Positions 16,580 through 26,239 are shown, counted from the stretch's first letter. The stretch: DNA of 64,000 nt from Defluviicoccus sp. bin129 (GCA_002239065.1 MPNO01000019.1:1-64000); one strand, 5' to 3'. The notes: generated by a model from the sequence alone, not told the origin. Made by a program: numbers and translations.

Positions 16580-17190
16580 GGGCGGGGGCCGGGTTGCCCG
16601 GAATCCAGCATCACGTTCGCGCGGTCGAGAACCACCGAGCCGTCATCGGCGAGGGCGAAGACCTGAACCGCCGACCATTCGAGCTCGACCGGCGGCTTGG
16701 CGACCATGTCCCATCCGGTCGCCAGCGAGAGCAGCGCGCGGATGACCCCCTGGTGGCACACCGCGCCGGCCGGCCGGCGGTCGAGCCGGACCCGGTCGAG
16801 CCAGCCGGCGACCCGCGCGCGCAGGTCGCGCGGCGTCTCGCCCCCGTGCGGCCGCATGTCGAGGCCGCGCGCGAGCTCGCGGTCGAACGCATCGCCGTAG
16901 CGCGCGCGGAGATCGGGACCCTTCGCGCCGTCCCACTCCCCCCAGTCCATTTCGATCAGCGCGGGCTCGACGACCGGGTCGAGACCGAGCAGGGAAGCGG
17001 TCTCGCGCGCACGGGACAGCGGGCTCACATACCAGTCGAACGCGGCCAGCTCGGCCGGCAACGCCCAGCCCGACACGGTCTCGCGCCCGGCCCTGCTGAG
17101 CGGGCGGTCGGCGCGGCCCTGTATCCGCCGCTGCTCGTTCCAGTCGGTCGGACCGTGCCGGATCGCGGCGACGGGAATCGTCGTCGGCAT
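16561..17190 (-). CDS. Histidine phosphatase (phosphoglycerate mutase-like) family protein
   Basis: A 209-residue member of the branch-1 histidine phosphatase superfamily. The catalytic His is in AAIRHGPTDWNEQRRIQGRADRPL (RHG near residue 11), the proton-donor Glu region is EMDWGEWDG, and the second His is in AVCHQGVIRALL. Substrates of such short proteins include adenosylcobalamin phosphates, phosphoglycerate and others; CobC cannot be told from sequence. Its ATG shares an A with the xthA stop (TGATG), so the two are coupled. Its 3' end overlaps the kinase gene on the opposite strand by 19 bases. Confidence 0.85.
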   Translation of the reverse strand: MPTTIPVAAIRHGPTDWNEQRRIQGRADRPLSRAGRETVSGWALPAELAAFDWYVSPLSRARETASLLGLDPVVEPALIEMDWGEWDGAKGPDLRARYGDAFDRELARGLDMRPHGGETPRDLRARVAGWLDRVRLDRRPAGAVCHQGVIRALLSLATGWDMVAKPPVELEWSAVQVFALADDGSVVLDRANVMLDSGQPGPRPHASRR

Positions 17191-17975
17191 CAAAGATCGA
17201 TATCGACGGACACCGGCACGTGGTCGGACGGGTGCGGCCAGCCGCGCGCCTCGCGCAGGACATGCGCCCCTTTCAGCCTGGGCGCGAGGCGGGGCGTCAC
17301 CCAGATGTGGTCGAGCCGCCGCCCGCGGTCGCTTCCCGGCCAGCTGCGGTTGCGATAGCTCCACCAGGTATACAGGGGTTGCTCGGGCGGGATGAATTTG
17401 CGCACCGCGTCGATCCAGCCCCAGCTCTGCCGGACCCGGTCGAGCCCGTCGACCTCGACCGGGGTGTGGCTGACCACGTTCAAGAGCTGTTTGTGCGACC
17501 AGACGTCGGTCTCCAGCGGCGCGATGTTGAAGTCGCCGAGCAGGATTCGCCGCCCGGGATTGCGCGCGGCGCACCACGCGGCGAGTTCGGCGACGAAGTC
17601 GAGCTTGTGGGCGAATTTGTCGTTCTGCCGCGGATCGGGAATATCGCCGCCGGCCGGGATGTAGAGCGAATGGACCTCCGCGCCCCCGGGCAGCCGCGCG
17701 ACCGCGTGGCGGCCGTCGTCGCGCCCGCACCAACGGACGGGCCGGCCGCGTCTCAACGGCACGCGCGACAGGATCGCCGTCCCGTTATAGCCCTTGAACC
17801 CCTGTACCACCTGGTGCGGGTAACCCATCGCCGCGATCTTCTCGGCGGGGAACGCCCCGGTTTCCACCTTGATCTCCTGGAGGCAGATCAGATCGGCGTC
17901 GAGCGTGGTGAGCACGCGGTGCAGGAGTTCGAGCCTGAGCCGGACCGAGTTGATGTTCCAGGTCGCCAGCCGCAT
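17190..17975 (-). CDS. xthA: Exodeoxyribonuclease III
   Basis: A 261-residue AP endonuclease/3'-5' exonuclease for base-excision repair. Family motifs are MRLATWNINSVR, LICLQEIKVE (metal-binding Glu), YNGTAILSR, SLYIPAGG, LLGDFNIAP (catalytic Asp/Asn), RLDHIWVT and PSDHVPV (catalytic Asp-His). The ATG at the start of TWNINSVR was chosen; an upstream extension overlaps the next gene. It begins two bases after the stop of the amidotransferase-like gene and is translationally coupled to the phosphatase downstream. Length is normal. Confidence 0.95.
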   Translation of the reverse strand: MRLATWNINSVRLRLELLHRVLTTLDADLICLQEIKVETGAFPAEKIAAMGYPHQVVQGFKGYNGTAILSRVPLRRGRPVRWCGRDDGRHAVARLPGGAEVHSLYIPAGGDIPDPRQNDKFAHKLDFVAELAAWCAARNPGRRILLGDFNIAPLETDVWSHKQLLNVVSHTPVEVDGLDRVRQSWGWIDAVRKFIPPEQPLYTWWSYRNRSWPGSDRGRRLDHIWVTPRLAPRLKGAHVLREARGWPHPSDHVPVSVDIDL

Positions 17976-17977
17976 CG

Positions 17978-18772
17978 TCAGGCGACGCCTGCCCGGGGGG
18001 TGCGGGCAAGGGCGTGCGCGCGCGCCGCATCGCCGAAGGCCCTGAACAACGCGTCGGACAGCGCGTGCTCCCGGTAGCGGTGCTCGGCATGCCACTGCAC
18101 ACCCACCGCGAAGCCGTCGGTTCCGGCCAGCCGGATTCCTTCGACAAGCCCGTCGGGCGCGGTCGCCTCCACCTCCAGCCCGTCGGCCAGCCGGTCGATC
18201 CCCTGGGCATGGGCGGTGTTGACCTCGATCGTGCCGGCCCCGACCAGCCGCGAGAACAGCCCCCCGGGGGTGAGCGAAATCCCGTGCAGCTTGCCGAACC
18301 GCTTGTCGATGTCGCCCTCTCTCGGCATCCGGTGATCCTGCTTGCCCGCGACCAGATGCACCCGGTAGTGCAGCGAACCGCCGAGCGCCACGTTCATTTC
18401 CTGCAGGCCCCGGCAGACGCCGAATACCGGCACGCCCCGGTCGACGCAGGCCCGGATCAGCGGCAGGACCGTATTGTCGCGCGGCGGATCGCGGTACTCG
18501 TCCTCGGGAAAGGGCGGCCCGCCATAGTGGTGCGGCTCGATATTGGTGCGCCCGCCGGTGAGGAACAGGCCGTCGAGCCGCTGCGCCATGACGTCGAAAT
18601 CGAAATCTTCCGCCAGTGCGGGCACGAGCAGAGGATCGGCGCCCGAGCCCTCGCGAACCGCCTTGATATAGCGTTCGCCGATACCATGGGTTGGGATCGA
18701 GTGCCCCGGAAGAAAGACCAGACTGGCCGGGATACCGACCAGGGGGCGCGCGCCAGACTCTCGATCATGCAT
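17978..18772 (-). CDS. Class I glutamine amidotransferase-like hydrolase (PuuD type)
   Basis: A 264-residue Peptidase C26 protein. Seen: VGIPASLVFLPGHSIPTHGIGERYI at the start, GLFLTGGRTNIEP, the nucleophile C120 in VFGVCRGLQEMNVALGG, and the His of VQWHAEH with a late Glu. The family cleaves gamma-glutamyl amides, e.g. gamma-glutamyl-GABA in putrescine breakdown. There is no puuABC neighbour, so the substrate is open. The usual PuuD pair QWHPE is QWHAE here. The start was taken at the ATG just before the conserved P-L-V-G-I-P. It overlaps none, but xthA follows after two bases. Confidence 0.85.
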   Translation of the reverse strand: MHDRESGARPLVGIPASLVFLPGHSIPTHGIGERYIKAVREGSGADPLLVPALAEDFDFDVMAQRLDGLFLTGGRTNIEPHHYGGPPFPEDEYRDPPRDNTVLPLIRACVDRGVPVFGVCRGLQEMNVALGGSLHYRVHLVAGKQDHRMPREGDIDKRFGKLHGISLTPGGLFSRLVGAGTIEVNTAHAQGIDRLADGLEVEATAPDGLVEGIRLAGTDGFAVGVQWHAEHRYREHALSDALFRAFGDAARAHALARTPRAGVA

Positions 18773-18924
18773 CTTCCCCGTCGGATCCCGCGACGCTGGT
18801 CCCCCAGATTTCGGACGGCAAGGCTCTAGCACGCGGGCCGCGGGCCCGCAAGGCGACGCCCGCGCGACCCGCCCGTGCGCGGGGCGGCTATTGCCGCCCG
18901 CGCCGCCCGCCGGCGGGGCTTCGC

Positions 18925-20370
18925 TCACTCGGCGGCGACGGAGAACTCCGGAATCGACGCCCCGCCCGTCATCTCGGCGAGCTCATCCTCGAAGAAGAAC
19001 TTTTCCTCGCCGAAAGCGGGCCTCAGGTGATTGAGCCACGTGGCCTCGGGGTTGAAGGCGGCGAAGAACGGACGTCCCACCCATTCGGGATTGCGGCCCT
19101 GCAGGAAGCGGAGGACGAAGACCTTCTCGCCGTGGACTTCCTGGACTCCGAGGACCTCGATCTTGCCCGGAGTGGCGCTCATGCTGGGTCCCCGGACCGT
19201 GCGGGCAAGGCCCGAGACGCTGCGCATCGCCCGGTTGAAGATGCTCCACACCTTGTCCAGCGGCACTTCGAAATAGCACTTCGCGCCGGTGTCCCGCTCC
19301 ACGAACATGTAGTAGGGGATGATGCCGAGCGCGACCTGTTCCCGCCACATGCGCTCCCATATCTCGGGCGAGTCGTTGACATGGGCGAGCGCCGGGGCCT
19401 GGCTGCGGATCACCGCTCCGGTGGCGCGCAGCAGGCGGATCGCCTCGCGTCCCACATCGGTGCCGAACTCTTGCCAGTGATTGAAATGCGCCATGATGGC
19501 CACGCTCTTGCCCGAGGCGACGACGCGCTCCAGCAGCCGCAGCATGTCGGCGGCATCGCCGTCGGTGACGAAACGCCGGGGCCAGAATGTCAGCGCCTTG
19601 GTGCCGATCCGGATATTGCGGATATGGTCGAAGCGCGGATCGTCGATGAGCGGCTGCAGATAGCGCTCCATCACGCGGGTCTTCATCACCATGGGATCGC
19701 CGCCGGTGATCAGCAGGTCGCTGACATCGGGATGGCCGGCGAGGTAGTCGTGCAGCCCGCTGGCCTCGTTGGCGGCGATCTTGTAGGTCTTGTCGCCGAC
19801 GAACTGGGCCCAGCGGAAGCAGAACGAGCAATAGGCGTGGCAGGTCTGCCCCTGGCTCGGGAAGAACAGCACCGTCTCGCGGTACTTGTGCTGCAGCCCC
19901 TCCACGGTTCCCTGTTCGGTCTGCGGGATGTTCAACTCGCGCTGGCCGGCGGGATGGGGGTTCAGCCGGTCGCGGATGTCGGCGACCGCGGCGTTGACGT
20001 CCTTCGCCGGCGCGTCGCGCTTCATCAGGTCCGCGACCCGGTCGAAATCCGCGTCGTCCAGCATGCCCCTCTGCGGAAAGGTGATCTGGTAGACCGGGTC
20101 GCGGGGCACGTTGTCCCAGTCTATGAGACTGTCCATGACGTATCGGTTGGAGCGAAACGGCAGGACGCTGCTGACCACCTTCATGGCGAAGCGGTCTTCG
20201 CCGGACAGCTTCTGCAGCTGGGGTATTTCGTCGAGATGCCTGGCCGTGATCGGGCTGAACCGCTCACCCGAGAAATCGGCCGTCAAGGATGTCGCCGGGG
20301 AATGTCCGGCCGGGGAACCGCCGGCATGCGCATCGTCATGCCGCGCGCTCGCTTCATGATCTGAGGTCAA
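18925..20370 (-). CDS. kamA: Lysine 2,3-aminomutase family radical SAM enzyme
   Basis: A radical SAM enzyme of about 481 residues. The 4Fe-4S ligands are C177-x3-C181-x2-C184 (CHAYCSFC). Other landmarks are ELNIPQTE, LLITGGDPMVM, NIRIGTKAL, MAHFNHW and a C-terminal PGK that should hold PLP. The TTG start was chosen because AGGAG lies 9 bases upstream and the first 45 residues look disordered; an ATG 36 codons earlier also stays in frame. KamA interconverts L-lysine and beta-lysine; EpmB, its shorter relative, modifies EF-P. No epmA or efp is nearby and the length favours KamA. Upstream on this strand is lolA, about 150 bases away. Confidence 0.8.
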   Translation of the reverse strand: MTSDHEASARHDDAHAGGSPAGHSPATSLTADFSGERFSPITARHLDEIPQLQKLSGEDRFAMKVVSSVLPFRSNRYVMDSLIDWDNVPRDPVYQITFPQRGMLDDADFDRVADLMKRDAPAKDVNAAVADIRDRLNPHPAGQRELNIPQTEQGTVEGLQHKYRETVLFFPSQGQTCHAYCSFCFRWAQFVGDKTYKIAANEASGLHDYLAGHPDVSDLLITGGDPMVMKTRVMERYLQPLIDDPRFDHIRNIRIGTKALTFWPRRFVTDGDAADMLRLLERVVASGKSVAIMAHFNHWQEFGTDVGREAIRLLRATGAVIRSQAPALAHVNDSPEIWERMWREQVALGIIPYYMFVERDTGAKCYFEVPLDKVWSIFNRAMRSVSGLARTVRGPSMSATPGKIEVLGVQEVHGEKVFVLRFLQGRNPEWVGRPFFAAFNPEATWLNHLRPAFGEEKFFFEDELAEMTGGASIPEFSVAAE

Positions 20371-20526
20371 GGACGGTATCTCCTGAAAGACGACAGCTCC
20401 ATGCCGCGCCGTCGCTTGTGCGGCGAATTTGCTTCCTACTATGGCTTTCAGGTTAGTTCGGGGGCGGGAAAAGGTCAAATTGGGACCGCATATCGGCGCC
20501 GGACGCGTCGTCGCCTCTCTCGCGGC

Positions 20527-21162
20527 TCACTGGTCGGTCTGGGGCCTGATATAGCGGTCCGGATCGAAATCGAAGACGCTGCGGTCGATCGAACGGTTGA
20601 AGCTCGGCCGCACCAGCGCGACCCGCGTCCGCACGCCTTTGGGGTCGATCACCACCCAGTTCCTCAGGACGAGCGGGTTCCGCCCGAAGGTCAGGATCAC
20701 CGAGCCCGCCTCGGGATCCTCCGACCGCACGAGCTCGACGCGGATCGTCTCGGCATCCATGCCGATCCCGGCGACCTGCACCTCGTCCGACAGCGAGACC
20801 TTGTCGCCCACCAGAAACGCCGCCGGGGTTCGCGACAGCGGTACGTGGGTGACTTCCTCGAGTTCGGTGTCGATGTAGATCAGCCAGGAACCGTTGACGT
20901 AGATCTGCAGCGTCGAGGGCGGCTGGTAGTCGAGCCTCATGCTGTCGGGCCGCTCGACATAGAGCCTGCCGCGGGCGAAATCGCCGTTGGAAGAGGACTG
21001 AATGAAGTCCGATTCGATCGTCCGCAGGCTGCCGAGATAGTCTTCGATGCGCTCGACCGTCTCGGCGGCGTCCTGGGCGGCGGAGAACGCCGGCACGCCG
21101 GCGGCAAGCCCCGCGGCCAGGACGAGCGCGGCGCAGAGCCGGGTGGAGAACATGTGCTTCAT
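20527..21162 (-). CDS. lolA: Outer-membrane lipoprotein carrier LolA
   Basis: A 211-residue periplasmic protein. Residues 1-29 form a signal peptide (MKHMFSTRLCAALVLAAGLAAGVPAFSA). The mature part has LolA features: ETVERIEDYLGSLRTIESDFIQSS, an RGRLYVERPDSMRLDYQPP segment, YVNGSWLIYIDTELEEVTHVPL, and a final DPDRYIRPQ. LolA carries lipoproteins from LolCDE to LolB. It follows ftsK on the same strand, as in many alphaproteobacteria. A second Met (residue 4) could be the real start. Confidence 0.9.
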   Translation of the reverse strand: MKHMFSTRLCAALVLAAGLAAGVPAFSAAQDAAETVERIEDYLGSLRTIESDFIQSSSNGDFARGRLYVERPDSMRLDYQPPSTLQIYVNGSWLIYIDTELEEVTHVPLSRTPAAFLVGDKVSLSDEVQVAGIGMDAETIRVELVRSEDPEAGSVILTFGRNPLVLRNWVVIDPKGVRTRVALVRPSFNRSIDRSVFDFDPDRYIRPQTDQ

Positions 21163-21230
21163 GCGAGTGCCTTACCAATGCGCGCCGATCCACGGCCGGA
21201 CCGCAAGTCTGCGGGTTCGGGCACCCTCCT

Positions 21231-23576
21231 TCAGTCGGCTGCGGGCGCGAGCACCTGACGCTTGCCGACATGGTTGGGCGGGCTGATGACCCCGTCCGCC
21301 TCCATCCGCTCGATAATCCGGGCCGCCCTGTTGTAGCCGATCTTGAGATGCCGCTGGACGAAGCTGGTGGAGGCCTTGCCCTCCCGGCATACCAGCGCGA
21401 GCGCCTCGTCGTAAAGGGTGTCCGCGTCCCCGTCGCCACCGGGGGGATCGGCGAGCGCGGCCGGATCGTCCGCCTCGGTGACATCCTCGATGTAGTCCGG
21501 TTCGCCCTGTTCGCGCAGAAAGCCGACCACGCGTTCGACCTCCTCGTCGGTGACCAGCGGACCGTGGACGCGGCTGATCCGCCCGCCGCCGGCCATGTAC
21601 AGCATGTCGCCCTGGCCGAGGAGCTGCTCGGCGCCGCCCTCGCCCAGGATCGTCCGGCTGTCGATCTTGGAGGTGACCTGAAAGCTGACCCGGGTCGGAA
21701 AATTGGCCTTGATCGTGCCGGTGATCACGTCGACGGAAGGCCTCTGGGTCGCCATGATCAGGTGAATGCCGGCGGCGCGCGCCATCTGCGACAGGCGCTG
21801 TACGGCCCCTTCGACCTCCTTGCCCGAGACCAGCATCAGATCGGCCATCTCGTCGACGATCACCACGATGAAGGGAAGCGGCGTCAGGTCGATGGGTTCT
21901 TCTTCCTCGACCGGCCGGCCTTCGGCGTCGAACCCGGTTCGCACAGTGCGGGTGAGCACTTCGCCCTTTTTCTTCGCCTGCTCGAGCCGCGCGTTGAAAC
22001 CGGCGATGTTGCGCACCCCGAGAGTCGACATCGCGCGGTACCTGTCTTCCATCTCGCGCACCGCCCAGCGCAGCGCGACCACCGCCTTCGACGGATCGGT
22101 CACCACCGGCGTCAGCAGATGCGGAATCCCGTCATAGACGGAGAGCTCGAGCATCTTGGGGTCGATCATGATCAGCCGGCATTGTTCCGGAGAGAGCCGG
22201 TAGAGCAGCGACAGCACCATCGTGTTGATCGCGACCGACTTGCCCGACCCGGTCGTGCCGGCGATCAGGAGATGCGGCATGCGGGCGAGGTCGACCAGGA
22301 TCGGCGTGCCGCCGATATCCTTGCCGAGAACCAGGATGAGCGAACCGCTGGCCCGGTCGAGCGCGGTGGATTCGAGCAGCTCGCGGAGCGCCACGATTTC
22401 CCGCCCCCGGTTCGGCACCTCGACGCCGATCACGCTGCGTCCGGGCACCACCGCGGCACGCACCGAAACCGCGCTCATCGACCGGGCGACGTCGTCGGCG
22501 AGCCCAATGACGCGCGACGACTTGGTACCGGGCGCGGGCTCGAGCTCGTAGAGCGTCACCACCGGGCCCGGCCGCACCCGGGTGATCGTGCCCTGGACGC
22601 CGAAATCGTTGAACACCGCTTCGAGCATGCGCGCGTTTTCCTGCAACGCATCCGCGTCGACATTCGACGAGCGCGGCGGCGGCGGGGGCGGCGCCAGCAG
22701 CTCGAGCGGCGGCGCCTGGTAGATGGTGCCCGCGGCCTCGAAGTCGAGCTTGGGTTGGCGGCGCTTGCTCGCGCGTTCGGGCTGGCGCCGCTTGGGGGCA
22801 TCCATCGCGACGACCGGGGCGGTCTCCGCCCTGGTCTGGGCGGGGGCGGGACGGCCGACCTCCGGTTCCCGTTTTTCGGGTGGCGGGGTCTCCCGCGAAG
22901 CGGCGACACGGCGCAGGGCGCTCGTCAGACCGCGCCCGGCAAAACGCGCGGCGCGCCACGCGGCCCGGCCGATGGCGGACCATTCGCGCCGCTCCATGCC
23001 CGACGCGAGCAGACATGCCACAAGGCCGAGAAGACCGAAGAATACGGCGACCGCTTCGCTACCGACCGTGAGGCGCTGAAGCACCGTCTCGCTCAACGCC
23101 GCCAACGCCATTTCACCGAGCAAGCCCCCGCCACCGCCGGGCAGGGGCCAGGAGACCCGCAGGGGCAGGGCGCCGAACGCCATGGCGCCCAGGAACAGCG
23201 CGCCGGGCAGCATGGTGAATCTGAGCCACAGCGGACCCAGCCCGCGATGGGAGGCGATCCGCCAGGCCCAGGACAGGAGGACCAGCGGCAGCAGCCAGGC
23301 CGCGAAACCCGTCGTCTGGGCGAAGAAATCGGCAAACCAGGCCCCCGGAATTCCGAGCGCGTTGTGGACTCCTGCGGCTGCTTCGCCGGGGGTGAAGGAC
23401 AGGTCGTCGGGACGATAGGTGTAGAGCGCGACCGCGGCCGCCGCCGCGGCCCCGCCGACGGCCCCGCCGGAGAGCTCGACCAACCGGCGCCGCAGAAAAC
23501 GGGCGATGCGCGACGTCTGGCTGCGGCGACCGGGGACCATCACCACGGTGTCCCTCGCCTCCCGCGCCCCGGCCAT
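21231..23576 (-). CDS. ftsK: DNA translocase FtsK
   Basis: A 781-residue FtsK/SpoIIIE translocase. N-terminal hydrophobic segments (about 36-55, 82-106, 121-142 and 172-192) anchor it at the septum. A Pro/Arg/Lys-rich linker (about 220-300) precedes the alpha domain. The motor has Walker A GTTGSGKS (440-447) and Walker B VVIVDE (571-576), with MATQRPSVDVITG after it. The gamma winged helix (about 715-775) binds KOPS-type sites. It moves DNA during chromosome segregation with XerCD. The ATG shares an A with the aminotransferase stop (TGATG). The linker is short compared with E. coli FtsK. Confidence 0.96.
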   Translation of the reverse strand: MAGAREARDTVVMVPGRRSQTSRIARFLRRRLVELSGGAVGGAAAAAAVALYTYRPDDLSFTPGEAAAGVHNALGIPGAWFADFFAQTTGFAAWLLPLVLLSWAWRIASHRGLGPLWLRFTMLPGALFLGAMAFGALPLRVSWPLPGGGGGLLGEMALAALSETVLQRLTVGSEAVAVFFGLLGLVACLLASGMERREWSAIGRAAWRAARFAGRGLTSALRRVAASRETPPPEKREPEVGRPAPAQTRAETAPVVAMDAPKRRQPERASKRRQPKLDFEAAGTIYQAPPLELLAPPPPPPRSSNVDADALQENARMLEAVFNDFGVQGTITRVRPGPVVTLYELEPAPGTKSSRVIGLADDVARSMSAVSVRAAVVPGRSVIGVEVPNRGREIVALRELLESTALDRASGSLILVLGKDIGGTPILVDLARMPHLLIAGTTGSGKSVAINTMVLSLLYRLSPEQCRLIMIDPKMLELSVYDGIPHLLTPVVTDPSKAVVALRWAVREMEDRYRAMSTLGVRNIAGFNARLEQAKKKGEVLTRTVRTGFDAEGRPVEEEEPIDLTPLPFIVVIVDEMADLMLVSGKEVEGAVQRLSQMARAAGIHLIMATQRPSVDVITGTIKANFPTRVSFQVTSKIDSRTILGEGGAEQLLGQGDMLYMAGGGRISRVHGPLVTDEEVERVVGFLREQGEPDYIEDVTEADDPAALADPPGGDGDADTLYDEALALVCREGKASTSFVQRHLKIGYNRAARIIERMEADGVISPPNHVGKRQVLAPAAD

Positions 23577-24772
23577 CACAGAACCCCGGCCAGCCGGGTC
23601 AGCGCTTCGCGCGCGGTGTCGCGGTCGTGGACCAGCGCGACCCGGATATAGCGGCGACCCGGATCGTCCCCGTCCTCGCCGGGGCGCGCGACATAGCAAC
23701 CCGGGAGAACCCGCACCGCCGCCTCGGACCACAGGCGGCGCGCCGCCGCCTCCCCGTCGCCGACATCGAGCCACAAATAGAACCCGCCCGGCGGCCGGTA
23801 GAAGCCGAGCCTGCCGTCGAGCAGCTCTTCCGCGATGTCGATCTTGTCGCGATAGAGCCGGCGGCTCGCTTCGACATGCTCTTCGTCCGCGAGCAGGGCC
23901 TGGGCCGCGGCGAGCAGCGGCATCGGCGGCGCCGCGCCGCCATGGTCCCGAAGCCGGACATAGACGTCCATGAAGTCGGCGTCGCCGATCGCAAACCCGA
24001 CGCGCAGCCCGGGAACGCTCGACCGCTTGGACAACGAGTTGAAGACCACCACCTTCTCCAGCCCCCCGCCGAGATCCAGGCAGGCTTCGATCATGCCGGG
24101 CGGTGGGGAACGGCCCCGGTCGTAGATCTCGCTGTAGCATTCGTCGGAGACCAGCACGAAGTCGTGCCGACGGGCGAGTCCGACCAGCCGCGCCAGGCGA
24201 CCGAGATCGGCGATCGCACCCTGCGGGTTGGACGGGGTGCAGAAATAGGCCAGCGCGACGCGCGCGAGGATGTCGGGATCGACACCCTCGTAATCGGGCA
24301 GGAAGCCGTTTTCCGCGTCCGCGGGCACGCAGACCGGCTCCGCGCCGGCCGCGACCGCGGCGCCGAGATAGACCTGGTAGAACGGGTTGGGCATGAGCAC
24401 GACCGGCCGGCCGCCGGCCTTGCGCTCCGGCACCGCCGCCAGCGCCGCCATGAACAACGCTTCGCGGGTGCCCGAGACCGGCACCACGTTGCGCGCCGGG
24501 TCGATCGCCGTTTCCGGGCAGCGGTAGCGCCGGCAGGCCCAGGCGGCGATGGCGGTTCGCGCGCCGTCGGTTCCGCGCATCGGCGGGTAGCGGCCCCACA
24601 GCTCGTGCTCGGAGAGAATTGCGTCCCGGATCATGCGCGGCGGCTCATGCCGCGGCTCGCCGAGGGAGAGCGCGATCGGCTCGAGCCCGGGCGCCGGCTG
24701 GACCGGGCCCAGCAGCGCGCGCAGGCGATCGAAGGGGTAAGCGCCGATCTGAGAGAGACGGTCGTTCAGCAT
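23576..24772 (-). CDS. dapC: PLP aminotransferase, probably succinyldiaminopimelate transaminase DapC-like
   Basis: A 398-residue fold-type I aminotransferase. Seen: SLGEPRHEPP (substrate loop), YPPMRGTDGARTAIAAW, MPNPFYQVY, TPSNPQGA, VSDECYSEIYDRG and the PLP Lys K249 in NSLSKRSSVPGLRVG. Enzymes with this SKRSxxPGLR form upstream of ftsK in alphaproteobacteria are usually annotated as DapC for lysine and peptidoglycan precursor synthesis; the substrate is inferred from that neighbourhood. The start has no clear competitor. The stop overlaps the ftsK start, which argues for one transcript. Confidence 0.85.
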   Translation of the reverse strand: MLNDRLSQIGAYPFDRLRALLGPVQPAPGLEPIALSLGEPRHEPPRMIRDAILSEHELWGRYPPMRGTDGARTAIAAWACRRYRCPETAIDPARNVVPVSGTREALFMAALAAVPERKAGGRPVVLMPNPFYQVYLGAAVAAGAEPVCVPADAENGFLPDYEGVDPDILARVALAYFCTPSNPQGAIADLGRLARLVGLARRHDFVLVSDECYSEIYDRGRSPPPGMIEACLDLGGGLEKVVVFNSLSKRSSVPGLRVGFAIGDADFMDVYVRLRDHGGAAPPMPLLAAAQALLADEEHVEASRRLYRDKIDIAEELLDGRLGFYRPPGGFYLWLDVGDGEAAARRLWSEAAVRVLPGCYVARPGEDGDDPGRRYIRVALVHDRDTAREALTRLAGVL

Positions 24773-25007
24773 TGGCCGGCCATGGCTCCGGGCAAGCCGC
24801 GCACTCTAGCCGCAAGCGAGGTTGGCGCACAAGCACCGCTTTCTGCTGTCGACCGCAGCATATTGAGAAAACTGCCGGAATGTCTACCAGATGTTGGGGC
24901 GATTCGGATCCCACCGGCTCGCCGGCGGCAGACCCGCCCGACGCCGCCGCGCGGCTCGGACGGGGCGCGCTATAGTACGGCGAAGGTCGGGCGGTCCAGG
25001 TGCGGGA

Positions 25008-26219
25008 ATGGCGATGGACTTTCAGGTTGTCGTCGGCGGGGGCGGCATGGTGGGGCTGACCCTCGCGGCCGCGCTTGGCGGCGCCGGGCTCACGGTCGCG
25101 GTCGTCGACCGGCAACCGGCGTCGAAGATGCGCTCGACGTCCTTCGACGGCCGGGTCTCGGCGATCGCGCGCGGCTCGCGAACCGTCCTGGACGCGATCG
25201 GCGTCTGGCAGGGGCTGGCGGCGCATGCGGAACCGATCCGCGAGATTCGCGTATCCGACGACGCTTCGCCGCTCCACCTCCACTACGACAGCGCGGAAGT
25301 CGGCGCGGACGCGCTCGGCTATATCGTCGAGAACCGTCGCATCCGCCACGCCCTCCTCGAACGGATCGCGACGCTGGACGGCGTGGCCCTCCTGGACGGC
25401 AGGTCGATCGAGCGGCACGAGCGCGATCCCATCGCGGCCCGGGTCGCGCTCGACGACGGTCGCGTGGTTTCCGCCGCCCTCCTGATCGCGACGGATGGCC
25501 GGGACTCGCCGCTCCGGCAGGCGGCGGGGCTGGGCACGGTCGAATGGCGCTACGACCAGACCGGGATCGTCTGCACCGTCGCCCACGAACGGCCGCATCG
25601 CGGCATCGCCCAGGAACGGTTCCTGCCCGCCGGCCCGTTCGCGATCCTGCCGATGACCGGGAACCGCTCGTCGATCGTCTGGACCGAGAAGGCGGACATC
25701 GCCGCGCGCGTCCTCGCGCTCCCGCCGGACGGGTTTGCCGACGAACTCGCCTGGCGGTTCACCGGCTATCTCGGCGCGCTCGGTGTCGAGGGACCGGTGT
25801 TTTCCTATCCGCTGGCGCTGACGCTGGCGGAGCGCTACACGGCGAACCGGCTTGCCGTGGCGGGCGATGCGGCGCATGCGATCCATCCGATCGCCGGCCA
25901 GGGCTTCAATCTCGGCCTCCGCGATGCCGCGGCGCTCGCCGAGGTGATCGTCGATACCGCCCGGCTGGGTCTCGACATCGGCGCGGTGACGGCGCTAGCG
26001 CGCTACGCGCGCTGGCGGCGGGCCGACAACCTGGCGATGCTGGCCGCCACCGACGGGCTGAACAGGCTGTTTTCCAACGACCATGCCGCGCTGGCGCTGG
26101 GCCGCCGGCTGGGCCTCGCGGCGGTCGGCCGGATCCCGCCCCTTAAGCGCCTGTTCATGCGCCATGCGATGGGGGAGCTCGGCGAAAAGCCGCGTCTTGC
26201 CCGGGGTCACCCCCTCTGA
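25008..26219 (+). CDS. UbiH/VisC-family FAD-dependent monooxygenase
   Basis: A 403-residue flavoprotein monooxygenase. N-terminal FAD motif VVVGGGGMVGLTLAAAL, a VVDRQ acidic end of strand 2, DGRVSAIARGS, the mid-domain LLIATDGRDSPLR (DG motif) and the C-terminal GDAAHAIHPIAGQGFNLGLRDA signature. UbiH-family enzymes hydroxylate the ring of ubiquinone precursors; in alphaproteobacteria several paralogues (UbiH, UbiF, UbiL) share this signature, so I leave the exact step open. The first of two close ATGs (the other is 6 bases downstream) was chosen. A possible -10 element TATAGT lies near 24971. It is divergent from the aminotransferase and convergent with the GST gene. Confidence 0.88.
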   Translation: MAMDFQVVVGGGGMVGLTLAAALGGAGLTVAVVDRQPASKMRSTSFDGRVSAIARGSRTVLDAIGVWQGLAAHAEPIREIRVSDDASPLHLHYDSAEVGADALGYIVENRRIRHALLERIATLDGVALLDGRSIERHERDPIAARVALDDGRVVSAALLIATDGRDSPLRQAAGLGTVEWRYDQTGIVCTVAHERPHRGIAQERFLPAGPFAILPMTGNRSSIVWTEKADIAARVLALPPDGFADELAWRFTGYLGALGVEGPVFSYPLALTLAERYTANRLAVAGDAAHAIHPIAGQGFNLGLRDAAALAEVIVDTARLGLDIGAVTALARYARWRRADNLAMLAATDGLNRLFSNDHAALALGRRLGLAAVGRIPPLKRLFMRHAMGELGEKPRLARGHPL

Positions 26220-26239
26220 GGCCGGGGCGGCCGCCGGCC
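26220..26239. terminator. Short GC hairpin between convergent genes
   Basis: GGCCGG and CCGGCC pair around an eight-base loop in the 22-base gap between the converging UbiH-like and glutathione transferase genes. No T-tract is present, so a bidirectional terminator is suggested only by position. Confidence 0.25.
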
